Shown here in pieces: positions 1 to 8,547 of a DNA stretch of 64,000 bases. This DNA is from an uncultured Psychrobacter sp. GTDB lineage: Bacteria; Pseudomonadota; Gammaproteobacteria; Pseudomonadales; Moraxellaceae. Location: contig NZ_CANMAH010000010.1 of the NCBI RefSeq assembly GCF_947495825.1, forward strand, positions 62,001 through 126,000. Direction: 5' to 3'. Both the position numbers and the translations under genes were made by a program. Position 1 is the first letter of the stretch. Each line of letters starts with the position of its first letter. A model generated the notes under the pieces. That model made no database searches, had not been told where the DNA came from, and saw nothing but the letters and a program-made list of their open reading frames with translations.

Positions 1-1
1 A

Positions 2-565
2 GATGACAGTTACCACGGTGTAAACTTTGTAAAAGATGTGGGCGCAGCAGCTTTTATAGCTCGTGCTCGCGTTGCACCGCTACGCAATACTGGTGCAGCC
101 TTAAGTCCCCTCAATGCTTTTAGTATCTTGCAAGGTATGGAGACGTTAAGTTTACGTATGGAGCGTCACGTACAAAATGCACAAGCCGTTGCTGAGTATC
201 TGCGTGACCATGATGAGGTTGCTTGGGTGAAATATGCAGGCTTGCCTGAGCATCCTGAGCATAAGCTTGCTAAAAAGTATATGAAAGGCACACCATCTGC
301 TATTTTAACCTTTGGAGTAAAAGGGGGTCTTGAAGCAGGGGCACGCTTTATTGATGCGTTACAGCTGATTACGCGCTTGGTCAATATCGGTGATGCGAAG
401 TCTTTAGCCTGTCACCCAGCGACGACGACGCACCGCCAATTAAATGGTCAAGAGCTGGAGCAAGCGGGCGTTAGCGATGATATGGTACGTTTGTCTATCG
501 GTATCGAACACATTGAGGATATAAAAGCAGATTTGGCTCAGGCATTAGCGTCAGCTTCTGTTTAA
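2..565 (+). CDS. metY: O-acetylhomoserine sulfhydrylase-type enzyme, C-terminal part (5' end outside window)
   Basis: The frame is open from base 2, so this is the last 187 residues of a protein of about 430; the start lies upstream. It belongs to the Cys/Met-metabolism PLP-dependent enzymes, which make homocysteine from O-acetylhomoserine and sulfide in the cytoplasm. The segment reading GDAKSLACHPATTTH (about residue 128 of the visible part) is the family's C-terminal signature, and VRLSIGIEHIEDI follows near the end. The PLP-binding lysine would lie upstream of the window and cannot be checked. A strong hairpin terminator follows 16 bp after the stop codon. The family is clear. The choice of metY over metZ or metB rests on similarity to the long MetY-type C terminus. 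Confidence 0.88.
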   Translation, partial: DDSYHGVNFVKDVGAAAFIARARVAPLRNTGAALSPLNAFSILQGMETLSLRMERHVQNAQAVAEYLRDHDEVAWVKYAGLPEHPEHKLAKKYMKGTPSAILTFGVKGGLEAGARFIDALQLITRLVNIGDAKSLACHPATTTHRQLNGQELEQAGVSDDMVRLSIGIEHIEDIKADLAQALASASV

Positions 566-581
566 AGACAGTTTGCCACCC

Positions 582-616
582 AAAAAGCCCATATCATGAT
601 GATATGGGCTTTTTTA
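582..616 (+). terminator. Rho-independent terminator after the sulfhydrylase gene
   Basis: A G+C-containing stem, AAGCCCATATCA paired with TGATATGGGCTT, is followed by a run of Ts. An A-run precedes it, so it can also work for the leftward kinase gene that ends at 670. Confidence 0.85.
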
Positions 617-669
617 TTGATCTAACGGTATGGGTTCTATAGTGGACTAACAATGTCAAAAACGCTTAT

Positions 670-1692
670 CTAGGCGACCAGCACTCGGCAAGCAATGTCT
701 TTGTAGTCTTGAGAGTCGAGTCGCGGACCAAACTGTTGAATGACTTGACTGGCGACTTCGCTGGCAAGACGACCACATTCTGGCAAGCTATATTGCTGTG
801 ATAGAGCGTATAAAAATGCACCTGCATAGTTGTCGCCCGCGCCATTTGTATCGATTACATTGGCGACTTTGGGCGTCGGTATTTCATGAATAGTAATGTC
901 ACTGGTGTTTTCTTCAGACTTATGAGCGATGATTGCACCGTTAGCGCCATCAGTGACCACAGCAGTCTGACAGTATTCAAGCAGTGCACGTGCTGAGGCT
1001 TTGAGTTGTTTTTTTCCAGTAAACAGTCGGGCTTCTTCACTATTACAGAAAATCACGGCAACTTTATTACCCAGCATATTAAGTAAACCTTCTTTTGCAA
1101 ACTTTACTACCGCTGGATCGGCAAAGCTAACCGCAATTTTGGCATTATGAATCCCTGCTTGTTGGCGGAGCTGGGTCATAGCTGGTTGAATGCTCTCAGA
1201 CATTGCCAAGTAGCCTTCGAAATATAGCCAGTCTGATTGTGTTAACGCTTCAAAGTCAATATTGTCAGCAGTGATATCACTGGATGTACCAAGGTAGGTT
1301 TGCATCGTACGCTCACCGTCATGGGTGACAGCGACCACACAAGAGCCGGTCACACCGCCTTCATGTATCGACTTGGCTGAGGTGGCAACGCCTGCTTGAT
1401 TTAAGTCTTTTAAATAAAATGTGCCTTGTGCATCATCACCTATACGGCAAGCATAAAAGGGTTTACCGCCTAGGCTTGCGAAAGTAAACATAGCGTTTGC
1501 AGCCGAGCCACCACCTGCTTGCTTTGATAGCTTGATGTTCGCCAGTTTCAAAAATGCCAACACTTGCTGCTGTTCATCAAGACCTGCTAGAGTCATATTG
1601 CCTTTGGTTAATTCGGTTTCTTCTAGTGCAGCATCGCTAAGCACAAACTCATAGTCAACCAAGGCATTACCTACCGCCATCACATCATACAT
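670..1692 (-). CDS. PfkB-family carbohydrate/nucleoside kinase (adenosine kinase-like)
   Basis: 340 residues, usual for ribokinase/adenosine-kinase family enzymes, which phosphorylate a sugar or nucleoside with ATP in the cytoplasm. The first PfkB signature (GGGSAANAMFTFASLGG, about residue 60) and the second (DTNGAGDNYAGAF, residues 281-293) are both intact. D287 is the expected catalytic base. A Shine-Dalgarno GGGAGA lies 8 bases before the ATG. The gene lies 52 bp downstream of rsmI on the same strand and may be co-transcribed with it. The substrate cannot be told from sequence. Similar gammaproteobacterial proteins are often labelled adenosine kinase, but this is only a family-level call. 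Confidence 0.9.
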   Translation of the reverse strand: MYDVMAVGNALVDYEFVLSDAALEETELTKGNMTLAGLDEQQQVLAFLKLANIKLSKQAGGGSAANAMFTFASLGGKPFYACRIGDDAQGTFYLKDLNQAGVATSAKSIHEGGVTGSCVVAVTHDGERTMQTYLGTSSDITADNIDFEALTQSDWLYFEGYLAMSESIQPAMTQLRQQAGIHNAKIAVSFADPAVVKFAKEGLLNMLGNKVAVIFCNSEEARLFTGKKQLKASARALLEYCQTAVVTDGANGAIIAHKSEENTSDITIHEIPTPKVANVIDTNGAGDNYAGAFLYALSQQYSLPECGRLASEVASQVIQQFGPRLDSQDYKDIACRVLVA

Positions 1693-1744
1693 GTATTATC
1701 TCTCCCTCTTTAATATTAAAATAAAATAGCGTTTCAATCGATTG

Positions 1745-2680
1745 CTAAGCTTGCAGCTCAAGAAGACGCTGATATAAGGCGTTCTTTTTGACACCCGTAA
1801 TATCAGCAGCCAAAGACGCTGCTTTTTTGACGGACATATCCTCTAATAAACGCTGCAATAATTTGTCATGATCACTGATATCATTATCCTGCGCTACGCT
1901 AACCCCCGCGACGACCACAACCATCTCGCCACGTCGCTGATTGTCATCGGCTTTAACGAAATCAATAAGATCTCCAAGGGTCGTTTTATATACGGTCTCA
2001 AAGGTTTTGGTCAGCTCACGACAGTAAGTTACCTCGCGATCAGTACCGAATACGTCTGCCATATCTTCTAAACTCGCCACAATGCGATGCGGTGCTTCAT
2101 AAAATATGAGTGTCTCAGGACGTGACTTCAACGCTGATAGCTGTTTTTGGCGACCATGCGTCTTTGCAGGCAAAAAGCCAATAAAGCTAAAGCGATCAGA
2201 AGGTAGTCCGGCGACTGACAGCGCGGCAATCGCAGCTGAGGCTCCGACAATAGGCGATACTTTGACATCAGCTGCATGCGCGGCTTGCACCAATTGATAG
2301 CCTGGATCACTCACCAGTGGCGTGCCTGCATCGCTAATCAAAGCAACCGAATGGCCTTGTTGAATCATCTCGATAATCTTGGGCGTTTGGATAGCACTGT
2401 TGTGCTCGTGATATGCCCATAGCTTATTGTGTCCGCGAGTTTTATTGTCTGCCTCAGCATCGTTGTTGTCAATTTTATTAACGGGCTTATCATTAGTATT
2501 GTCGCTTTTGGTCTCAATACCAAAATGCGCCAGTAGCTTCCCTGAGGTACGAGTATCTTCACAGGCAATAATGGCAACGTGTTTTAAGGTTTCAATTGCA
2601 CGCGGTGTCATATCGCTCAAATTACCAATCGGAGTAGCGACGATATACAGACAGGCTGGCATCGCAGTAGGGGTAGACAT
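1745..2680 (-). CDS. rsmI: 16S rRNA (cytidine-1402-2'-O)-methyltransferase RsmI
   Basis: RsmI uses S-adenosylmethionine to 2'-O-methylate C1402 in the ribosomal P site. The tetrapyrrole-methylase fold motifs appear in order: VATPIGNLSDMTPRA (residues 14-28), CEDTRTSGKLL (about 40), LISDAGTPLVSDPGY (about 115) and the GASAAIAALSVAGLPSDRF stretch. Length is 311 residues against about 286 in E. coli. The excess is an Asn/Asp-rich insert at about residues 57-84. Shine-Dalgarno GAGG sits 5 bases before the ATG. It is divergent from yraN, and this neighbourhood is shared with E. coli (rsmI ... yraN ... dolP). Confidence 0.96.
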   Translation of the reverse strand: MSTPTAMPACLYIVATPIGNLSDMTPRAIETLKHVAIIACEDTRTSGKLLAHFGIETKSDNTNDKPVNKIDNNDAEADNKTRGHNKLWAYHEHNSAIQTPKIIEMIQQGHSVALISDAGTPLVSDPGYQLVQAAHAADVKVSPIVGASAAIAALSVAGLPSDRFSFIGFLPAKTHGRQKQLSALKSRPETLIFYEAPHRIVASLEDMADVFGTDREVTYCRELTKTFETVYKTTLGDLIDFVKADDNQRRGEMVVVVAGVSVAQDNDISDHDKLLQRLLEDMSVKKAASLAADITGVKKNALYQRLLELQA

Positions 2681-2849
2681 GAAAACCTCGTGAATATGAT
2701 GTTAAGTGCTAAAAAGTAGTTAGTTTATCATGTTGTGCTATGATAAATCCGAATTGACTGTTTTATGGTTACTTGTAGCGCGTCGAGCTAAATTTAATAC
2801 AAATGATTTTACAGGTTCTGTTTATAAAAAAATGAAGAGAGTACACGTG

Positions 2850-3365
2850 ATGGCTAAGCCAACTAACGGACATCGGCCGCTGACTTTGACGTCTCCTAAG
2901 CAGCGACAAGGGAGTGTGTTTGAGCAGCAAGCATGTCAATTTTTGCAGCAGCAGGGTTTAGAGCTTATCGCTCAAAATTGGCAACAACCAAAAATAGGTG
3001 AGCTTGATCTGGTGATGTTAGAAACAGGACAAGCGTGGTCGACGTTAGTATTTATTGAGGTGCGTCAGCGGTTACGTTCAAGCTTTGGTGATGCCGCACT
3101 TAGTGTAACCAAAGCTAAGCAGCGCAAGATTATCAAAACTGCCAAATACTTTTTGCAGCAATATCCTGAATATGCGCATTTTGAGTGCCGCTTCGATGTG
3201 ATTGCTTATGACATTGAGCGCTCTATGAGCAGGACGGCTAAGCATGATAACTATAATGAGAACAACCATAACGAAAACAACCGTAAAGACTATCCGACTG
3301 AGCATTCAACAGCAGGGTATCAACCAGAGTGGCTTTTAGGTGCATTTATAGCGACGGCATGGTAG
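2850..3365 (+). CDS. yraN: YraN family (UPF0102) endonuclease-like protein
   Basis: 171 residues from the ATG at 2850. This start is preferred because AGAGAG lies 8 bases upstream and the family similarity begins just after it; the frame is open further upstream to 2730. The family core is present: a GSVFEQQACQFLQQQG helix, IGELDLVM, and FIEVRQR, which corresponds to the E-x-K-like metal site of restriction-endonuclease-fold proteins. An Asn-rich, low-complexity stretch (NYNENNHNENNRK) near residue 140 is not typical of the family. The cellular role is unsettled. The position next to rsmI is conserved in gammaproteobacteria. Confidence 0.85.
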   Translation: MAKPTNGHRPLTLTSPKQRQGSVFEQQACQFLQQQGLELIAQNWQQPKIGELDLVMLETGQAWSTLVFIEVRQRLRSSFGDAALSVTKAKQRKIIKTAKYFLQQYPEYAHFECRFDVIAYDIERSMSRTAKHDNYNENNHNENNRKDYPTEHSTAGYQPEWLLGAFIATAW

Positions 3366-3765
3366 CGTATTGAATTTAGACACTATTTGGATTTAGAAAC
3401 TATTAAAAACAGTCCTTAGTAAAATCTATATCTAATAAAGCCTGTATTTAGAAACATCTATAAGGCAGCTATCTAAAAGTACTAAAAGTAGCTATCCAAC
3501 AAGTTACCGTTACCAAAAACCTAACCGCCAATTGTAAAAATTAAGTAAAGTATTTGGCACAGTGCTCAGAGCAAGGTAGAACATATCTATCTTTGTTATG
3601 CTTCATTATGATTGCGATTTTGTATGCAACAAGACTGATATAACAAACAATATTGCCCATAAAATCATTATAATGTTTACTTTATTTTGGCGACACAAAT
3701 TTTGCCAAATGCTATTAAGTCCTATACTAAATTTTAAATACTGACTGTGTTTGATGAGGAAGATA
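3366..3765. other. Intergenic stretch between yraN and the BON lipoprotein gene
   Basis: About 400 bp of AT-rich DNA with no credible gene. A TATAAT at 3669-3674 could be the -10 box for the downstream lipoprotein, but no good -35 box is seen at the right distance. No clear terminator follows yraN. Confidence 0.5.
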
Positions 3766-4626
3766 ATGACAAGGTTGTATACATTCAAATCCGTTTATAA
3801 AACACCACGTGTCACTATCAATCGTGCGATGATAGGCGCTATTTTAATGGCTAGCATGGTTAGTACAGGCTGTACGACCAATTACTTGACCAATAGCACG
3901 GAAGGGACTTATGGAGTGCCTGTAACGGAACGTACTATCCCTCAACGCTTGCTCGATCGTAGTATTGAGCACACAGCAAAGATTAATATCTATGGTTTAC
4001 AAGAAGATCTACAAACCAATAGCCGGATAAGCATTGATAGCTTTTATAGTGAAGTCCTGCTTACTGGCGAGGTGCCAACAGAGGCGTTAAAGACCCAAAT
4101 TGAAAAAGTAGTCGGCTCTATGCCTGATGTACGCCGTGTCTATAACGAGCTAAATGTCAGTGTCGCTAGAGGTTATAGCTCAACCGTACATGATGGTTAT
4201 ATCACATCAAAATTGATGGCCAAAGCTGCGGCTAATAATGCAGTCAAAGCGTCACAATTAAAAGCAGTGACTAATGATGGTGTGGTCTATATTATGGGTA
4301 GAGTGACACCCACACAGCAAAGCCATCTAATCGATATCGCCAACAGTACTGCTGGTATTACTGAATTGGTCTTACTAACGACAGTCGTAGACAATAGAGG
4401 TTTGCCTATTAATGAGGCAGATATTATGTCAGAAAGTGATCCTAAAAACGCTACTACAGTACAAGCAACTGGCGCAAAACCGATTATCAGAGAAGTTGAA
4501 CCAACAAACTTCGTAAGCAATGTAGCATCTGCTCCCTCAGTAGCGGACGGCAATGCATTAGAAGCGGATAACCCGGCTGAACAACAATCTTCTAGCTCTT
4601 ATGTTGATTTATACCAAAATCCATAA
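3766..4626 (+). CDS. BON-domain outer-membrane lipoprotein, DolP (YraP)-like
   Basis: 286 residues from the ATG at 3766, chosen because GAGGA lies 5 bases upstream; in-frame TTG and ATG codons at 3751 and 3754 overlap that site. A hydrophobic leader ending in MVSTGC marks a lipoprotein with the modified Cys at about residue 36. Two BON domains follow, about residues 60-130 (SFYSEVLLTGEVP, DVRRVYNELNV) and 135-215 (YIMGRVTPTQQ). In E. coli, DolP binds anionic phospholipid at the division site and supports outer-membrane integrity. The last 75 or so residues are a Ser/Ala/Pro/Asn-rich tail absent from the 191-residue E. coli protein. The position after yraN supports the DolP assignment. Confidence 0.82.
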   Translation: MTRLYTFKSVYKTPRVTINRAMIGAILMASMVSTGCTTNYLTNSTEGTYGVPVTERTIPQRLLDRSIEHTAKINIYGLQEDLQTNSRISIDSFYSEVLLTGEVPTEALKTQIEKVVGSMPDVRRVYNELNVSVARGYSSTVHDGYITSKLMAKAAANNAVKASQLKAVTNDGVVYIMGRVTPTQQSHLIDIANSTAGITELVLLTTVVDNRGLPINEADIMSESDPKNATTVQATGAKPIIREVEPTNFVSNVASAPSVADGNALEADNPAEQQSSSSYVDLYQNP

Positions 4627-4735
4627 ACTGCCTAGCGCGTCAAACAGAGCTATGGACTAGTCACAACTTTGGATCAAACATAATGTCAGCTAACTCATTG
4701 GTCACTGTAGACTGGCAATAACAAGGATAACAAAA

Positions 4736-5725
4736 ATGAAGGGTTCAAATTTTGGTCATGCACAACAAGCGATGGATACGACGCAGTCCGCCAATGATAT
4801 GTCTGCGCGCAAACCATCCAAAAATAAGCTAAAACTTGTAGGTGCTAGTATAGTAGCAGTAGGCGCTATTACGTTTGCCACCCAACAAGCTCAAGCGTTG
4901 TCAGCGCTGGCTGTGGTAAACGGTATCACGGCAAATGGAGGCGTGGGTGTCAGTAAAGACATATTATATGGTGATGAGCCATTACAAGACTTAGATATTT
5001 ACTACCCAAAGCCGTTGGCACAGGCTATGAAGGTAGGGGACACTATCATTGATACTTATCCAATGGTTGTGTTCGTACATGGTGGCTCATGGGAGAGCGG
5101 TAGTAAAGAGGAATATGCGTTCATCGGCCAAAGCTTAGCACAAGCGGGTTACGTTACCGCAGTCATCAACTATCGAAAAGCCCCCGAACATGTGTATCCT
5201 GATTACGTTAAAGACACTGCGCAAGCAGTGGCATGGAGTATTAACAATGCATCAAGTATCCACGTTGACCCTAAGCGCGTCGCTGTCATTGGTCATTCTG
5301 CTGGCGCGTTCAATGCGGTAGCTGCCGTTTCTAATGAAGATTTTTTGACACCTTACGGTATAAAACCAAACGATATCGCTGCCGTTATCGGTATTGCCGG
5401 TCCCTATAGCTATGACTTTCGTAAGTTTGCCAGTGCGACTGCTTTTAGCGCAGATGACACGCCAGATGACGTGATGCCTGATCGCCAGATTAAGGGAATA
5501 CAGCCGCCGTATTTATTATTGACTGCCGAAAAAGACGAGACCGTGCACGATATAAACACCATCAAAATGACTCAAGCATTACATGACCATGGTGCCAAGG
5601 TTGAAAATGGTCAGATTAAAGGCGCCAGTCATGCCACGAGTATCGGAGCGATGGCACCACCATTACGCTGGGTCAATAATGTACGGGCGCAAGTATTAAC
5701 GTATCTAGACAAAACTTTGAAGTAA
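4736..5725 (+). CDS. Secreted or membrane-anchored alpha/beta hydrolase (carboxylesterase-like)
   Basis: 329 residues. The ATG at 4736 has AAGGAT 9 bases upstream. A hydrophobic segment at about residues 32-50 suggests export or a membrane anchor, so the enzyme likely acts in the periplasm. The oxyanion motif HGGSW is at 115-119 and the nucleophile elbow GHSAG at 186-190 (Ser188). A later Asp (TAEKDETVHD) and His (GASHATSIG) complete a plausible triad. This is the BD-FAE/hormone-sensitive-lipase type arrangement seen in small-ester hydrolases. The substrate is unknown. Confidence 0.85.
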   Translation: MKGSNFGHAQQAMDTTQSANDMSARKPSKNKLKLVGASIVAVGAITFATQQAQALSALAVVNGITANGGVGVSKDILYGDEPLQDLDIYYPKPLAQAMKVGDTIIDTYPMVVFVHGGSWESGSKEEYAFIGQSLAQAGYVTAVINYRKAPEHVYPDYVKDTAQAVAWSINNASSIHVDPKRVAVIGHSAGAFNAVAAVSNEDFLTPYGIKPNDIAAVIGIAGPYSYDFRKFASATAFSADDTPDDVMPDRQIKGIQPPYLLLTAEKDETVHDINTIKMTQALHDHGAKVENGQIKGASHATSIGAMAPPLRWVNNVRAQVLTYLDKTLK

Positions 5726-5794
5726 GTGTGCTAATAACTGTAGAGTTACCACTTATGCTTATGAGTAGAGAATACTGTAAGATGGTGAAACTCT

Positions 5795-5803
5795 TGTTAT
5801 AAT
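5795..5803 (+). promoter_or_regulatory. Extended -10 promoter for ibaG-murA
   Basis: TGTTATAAT is an extended -10 element (TG, one base, TATAAT). It lies 77 bp before the ibaG start, with no strong -35 hexamer upstream, as is usual for this class. Confidence 0.6.
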
Positions 5804-5879
5804 GTCGCCTTTAGATGAGATATAGCTTTCTTATATAGACCATACAAACGTTATTTTTAATATAATAATAGGATTTTTT

Positions 5880-6131
5880 ATGAGCATGAACGCTGATGAT
5901 TTGATTGCATTTTTACAGCAGCATTTTCCGGATGCTTTTATTCAAGCTGCCAATCAAGGCAATAAGTTTGATGTACGTGTCGTCGATGCCAGTTTTGAGG
6001 GCAAACGTGCGGTACAGCGTCAACAGGCTATTTATGGATTGGTAAATGATAAGATTGCCAGCGGTGACATCCACGCGCTCAATATCCAAGCATTAACGCC
6101 TGCTGAGTGGGAAGCACAGTCCCAAGGTTAA
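5880..6131 (+). CDS. ibaG: BolA/IbaG family iron-sulfur assembly regulator
   Basis: 83 residues, the usual size of IbaG. BolA-fold proteins pair with monothiol glutaredoxins to bind [2Fe-2S] clusters through a conserved His; here a His lies in GDIHALNIQALTPAEW near residue 65. The central FDVRVVDASFEGKRAVQRQQAIYG carries the family helix-turn-strand pattern (shown as one region, residues about 28-51). The gene lies 82 bp upstream of murA on the same strand, the arrangement found in E. coli (ibaG-murA). An in-frame ATG 6 bp downstream is an alternative start. Confidence 0.9.
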   Translation: MSMNADDLIAFLQQHFPDAFIQAANQGNKFDVRVVDASFEGKRAVQRQQAIYGLVNDKIASGDIHALNIQALTPAEWEAQSQG

Positions 6132-6213
6132 ACGGTTCTTATTTTTATAGTGCAAGTTTTTGATTTTTATTCATGGCTTTTTTCTTCACATATATAGCTA
6201 GGTTGTCACTTTT

Positions 6214-7482
6214 ATGGATCAGTTTTTAATCACCGGTAGTAGTCGTATCGCAGGGGAAGTTACTATCTCTGGCGCCAAAAATGCCGCTTTGCCTTTGCTT
6301 GCAGCTATGATATTAGCTGAGACGCCCACCACCTTACATAACGTGCCATCATTACAAGATGTGCGTACGTTGATTAGACTGATTGCTGGCATGGGTATCG
6401 ATATTCAAAAGCAGGGCGACACCGTCACTTGTGATACCAAAAGTATCGATAATTTTTATGCACCTTATGATCTAGTCAAGACGATGCGTGCATCGATTTT
6501 GGTATTAGGGCCGCTACTGGCGCGTTTTGGTGAAGCAGAAGTTTCACTACCGGGTGGCTGTGCGATAGGCTCGCGTCCCGTTGATCAACATCTAAAGGCC
6601 TTTGAGGCAATGGGCGCTCACATCACTGTAGAGAACGGTTACGTTAAAGCCCAAGCTCCTAAAGGTGGCAGGCTGATTGGTTGTAACTTCTCTTTTGATA
6701 TGATCACCGTTGGTGGTACCGAAAACGTCATTATGGCGGCGGCATTAGCTAAAGGCACGACTGTGTTAGGTAACTGCGCGCTTGAGCCAGAAGTGGTCGA
6801 TTTGGCCAATATGCTGGTTGCGATGGGCGCTAAGATTAGCGGTATTGGCACAGCAACCATGACGATTGAAGGCGTAGAGCGTCTGCAAGGCTGTGAGTAC
6901 TCAGTCGTCCCTGATCGCATTGAAACGGGTTCATATCTAGCGGGTGCCTTGATGACTCGCGGAGATGTATTGGCCAAAAAAACCAACGCAGCACTATTGT
7001 ATCCTGTGCTTGAAAAGTTTGAGGCAATGGGTGCGACGATTACAACAGGTGAGGACTGGATACGAGCACAAATGACAGTGCGTCCACATCCTGTTGATAT
7101 TCGTACCCAGCCACATCCAGGGTTTCCCACAGACATGCAAGCCCAGTTAATGGCAATTTGTTGTCTGGCAGATGGGACAAGTACTATTATCGAAAACATC
7201 TTCGAAAATCGCTATATGCATGTACCTGAGCTTAATCGTTTGGGTGCCTCTATTCAGGTAGATGGCCATACAGCGGTGGTCAAAGGTGTCGAGCACTTTA
7301 CTGCAGCACCAGTAATGGCGACTGATTTGCGTGCCTCGATGTCGCTAGTGATGGCAGCTTCTGCTGCTGAAGGTGAGAGCTTGATTGACCGTATTTATCA
7401 TATAGATCGCGGTTACGAAGATGTCGAAAACAAACTCCGCGCTTTAGGGGTTAATATTGAACGTATCAATACCAACGACTAG
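6214..7482 (+). CDS. murA: UDP-N-acetylglucosamine 1-carboxyvinyltransferase MurA
   Basis: MurA transfers enolpyruvate from PEP to UDP-GlcNAc, the first committed step of peptidoglycan synthesis, in the cytoplasm. 422 residues, close to the 419 of E. coli. [13 protein letters not shown] (residues 19-31) supplies the conserved Lys22-Asn23. The active-site loop [15 protein letters not shown] places the catalytic Cys at 116, so the enzyme should be sensitive to fosfomycin at this site. GRCTERMINAL-type replacement of the Cys by Asp is not seen. No good Shine-Dalgarno lies just upstream, so expression may depend on read-through from ibaG. Confidence 0.98.
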   Translation: MDQFLITGSSRIAGEVTISGAKNAALPLLAAMILAETPTTLHNVPSLQDVRTLIRLIAGMGIDIQKQGDTVTCDTKSIDNFYAPYDLVKTMRASILVLGPLLARFGEAEVSLPGGCAIGSRPVDQHLKAFEAMGAHITVENGYVKAQAPKGGRLIGCNFSFDMITVGGTENVIMAAALAKGTTVLGNCALEPEVVDLANMLVAMGAKISGIGTATMTIEGVERLQGCEYSVVPDRIETGSYLAGALMTRGDVLAKKTNAALLYPVLEKFEAMGATITTGEDWIRAQMTVRPHPVDIRTQPHPGFPTDMQAQLMAICCLADGTSTIIENIFENRYMHVPELNRLGASIQVDGHTAVVKGVEHFTAAPVMATDLRASMSLVMAASAAEGESLIDRIYHIDRGYEDVENKLRALGVNIERINTND

Positions 7483-7583
7483 ACTCATTATATCTGGCGT
7501 AGGGCACTCACCACTATTAGCGGCATAACATACACATTCCCTAGTCTCTAGGGACATCAATTTTACATGGACACCTTGTCATT

Positions 7584-8279
7584 ATGACTGAGCAAACTGA
7601 ACGCTTACAGACTAACGACTTATTAAATGAAGTAGATAACGAATTTAATGGCCTCACTTTAGCATTATCAAAAGGACGTATTTTAGAAGAGACAATGCCG
7701 CTACTACAGGCTGCTGGCGTTGATTTACTAGAAGACCCTGATGCATCACGTAAGCTTATCTTCCCTACCTCAAACCCAAACGTGCGCGTACTTATTCTAC
7801 GCGCTAGTGATGTGCCAACCTATGTAGAACATGGCGCTGCTGATTTTGGAGTAGCAGGCAAAGACGTACTTCTTGAATATGGGGCCAACCATGTCTATGA
7901 GTTGTTAGACTTAAAAATCGCTCAATGTAAGCTTATGACGGCAGGTGTGAAAGATGCAGCATTGCCCAACCGTCGTTTGCGTATTGCGACCAAATACGTC
8001 AATGTGGCCCGCGCCTACTTTGCCAGTCAAGGCCAGCAAGTGGACGTGATCAAGCTTTATGGTTCTATGGAGCTTGCGCCATTAGTTGGTTTGGGTGACT
8101 TAATCGTTGATGTGGTCGACACTGGCAATACTCTACGAGCTAACGGTCTAGAGCCACGTGATCATATCTGTGATGTATCATCTCGTTTGATTGTCAATCA
8201 AGTCAGCTATAAGCGCAAGTTTGCGCTACTTGAGCCTATTCTTGAGAGCTTTAAAAACAGTATTGCTGCTGCTTCTTAA
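7584..8279 (+). CDS. hisG: ATP phosphoribosyltransferase, short form (HisG-S)
   Basis: HisG catalyses the first step of histidine synthesis, joining ATP and PRPP. The core begins at [13 protein letters not shown] (about residue 25), and the PRPP loop [15 protein letters not shown] is at about 172-186. The protein ends at 231 residues and lacks the C-terminal ACT-like regulatory domain of the roughly 300-residue form. Short forms need HisZ as a regulatory partner, and hisZ is not in this window. The first 20 or so residues (Glu/Asn/Asp rich) are an N-terminal extension over typical short forms, and the start codon has no strong Shine-Dalgarno. Confidence 0.96.
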   Translation: MTEQTERLQTNDLLNEVDNEFNGLTLALSKGRILEETMPLLQAAGVDLLEDPDASRKLIFPTSNPNVRVLILRASDVPTYVEHGAADFGVAGKDVLLEYGANHVYELLDLKIAQCKLMTAGVKDAALPNRRLRIATKYVNVARAYFASQGQQVDVIKLYGSMELAPLVGLGDLIVDVVDTGNTLRANGLEPRDHICDVSSRLIVNQVSYKRKFALLEPILESFKNSIAAAS

Positions 8280-8355
8280 TTATCATATGGTTGATAAATA
8301 TCGAACGTAGATTATATCTATTATTAATAATGTAAAAGGGTGTTATGTGAGTTTT

Positions 8356-8407
8356 AAAACCAGTTTGGCGTTCTATGTTAGATATAGCGTGCTAAACTGG
8401 TTTTTTA
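8356..8407 (+). terminator. Terminator after hisG
   Basis: AAAACCAGTTT pairs with AAACTGGTTTT across a loop of about 25 bases that can itself fold, followed by a T-run. It separates hisG from hisD, so hisD probably has its own promoter in 8410-8547. Confidence 0.75.
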
Positions 8408-8547
8408 GTAGGTAATTACTACAAAACCCCATTGTCATTTATTGAAGATAACAATAGTTCATTTAGTAAAAGCTATTATTATGGTTTGATTGTTTTCATT
8501 ATTTTTATTTTCTCAGCCGTCTTTTGGCTTAAACACAGGATTAAATC

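Noticed and set aside
3606..3788. 60-codon leftward open frame before the BON lipoprotein gene
   Set aside because: Overlaps the ribosome site and start of the lipoprotein gene on the other strand and has no family features; the hydrophobic look comes from AT-rich sequence.
6639..7199. 186-codon leftward open frame inside murA
   Set aside because: Lies wholly antisense to a complete, well-conserved murA; long because of codon pattern.
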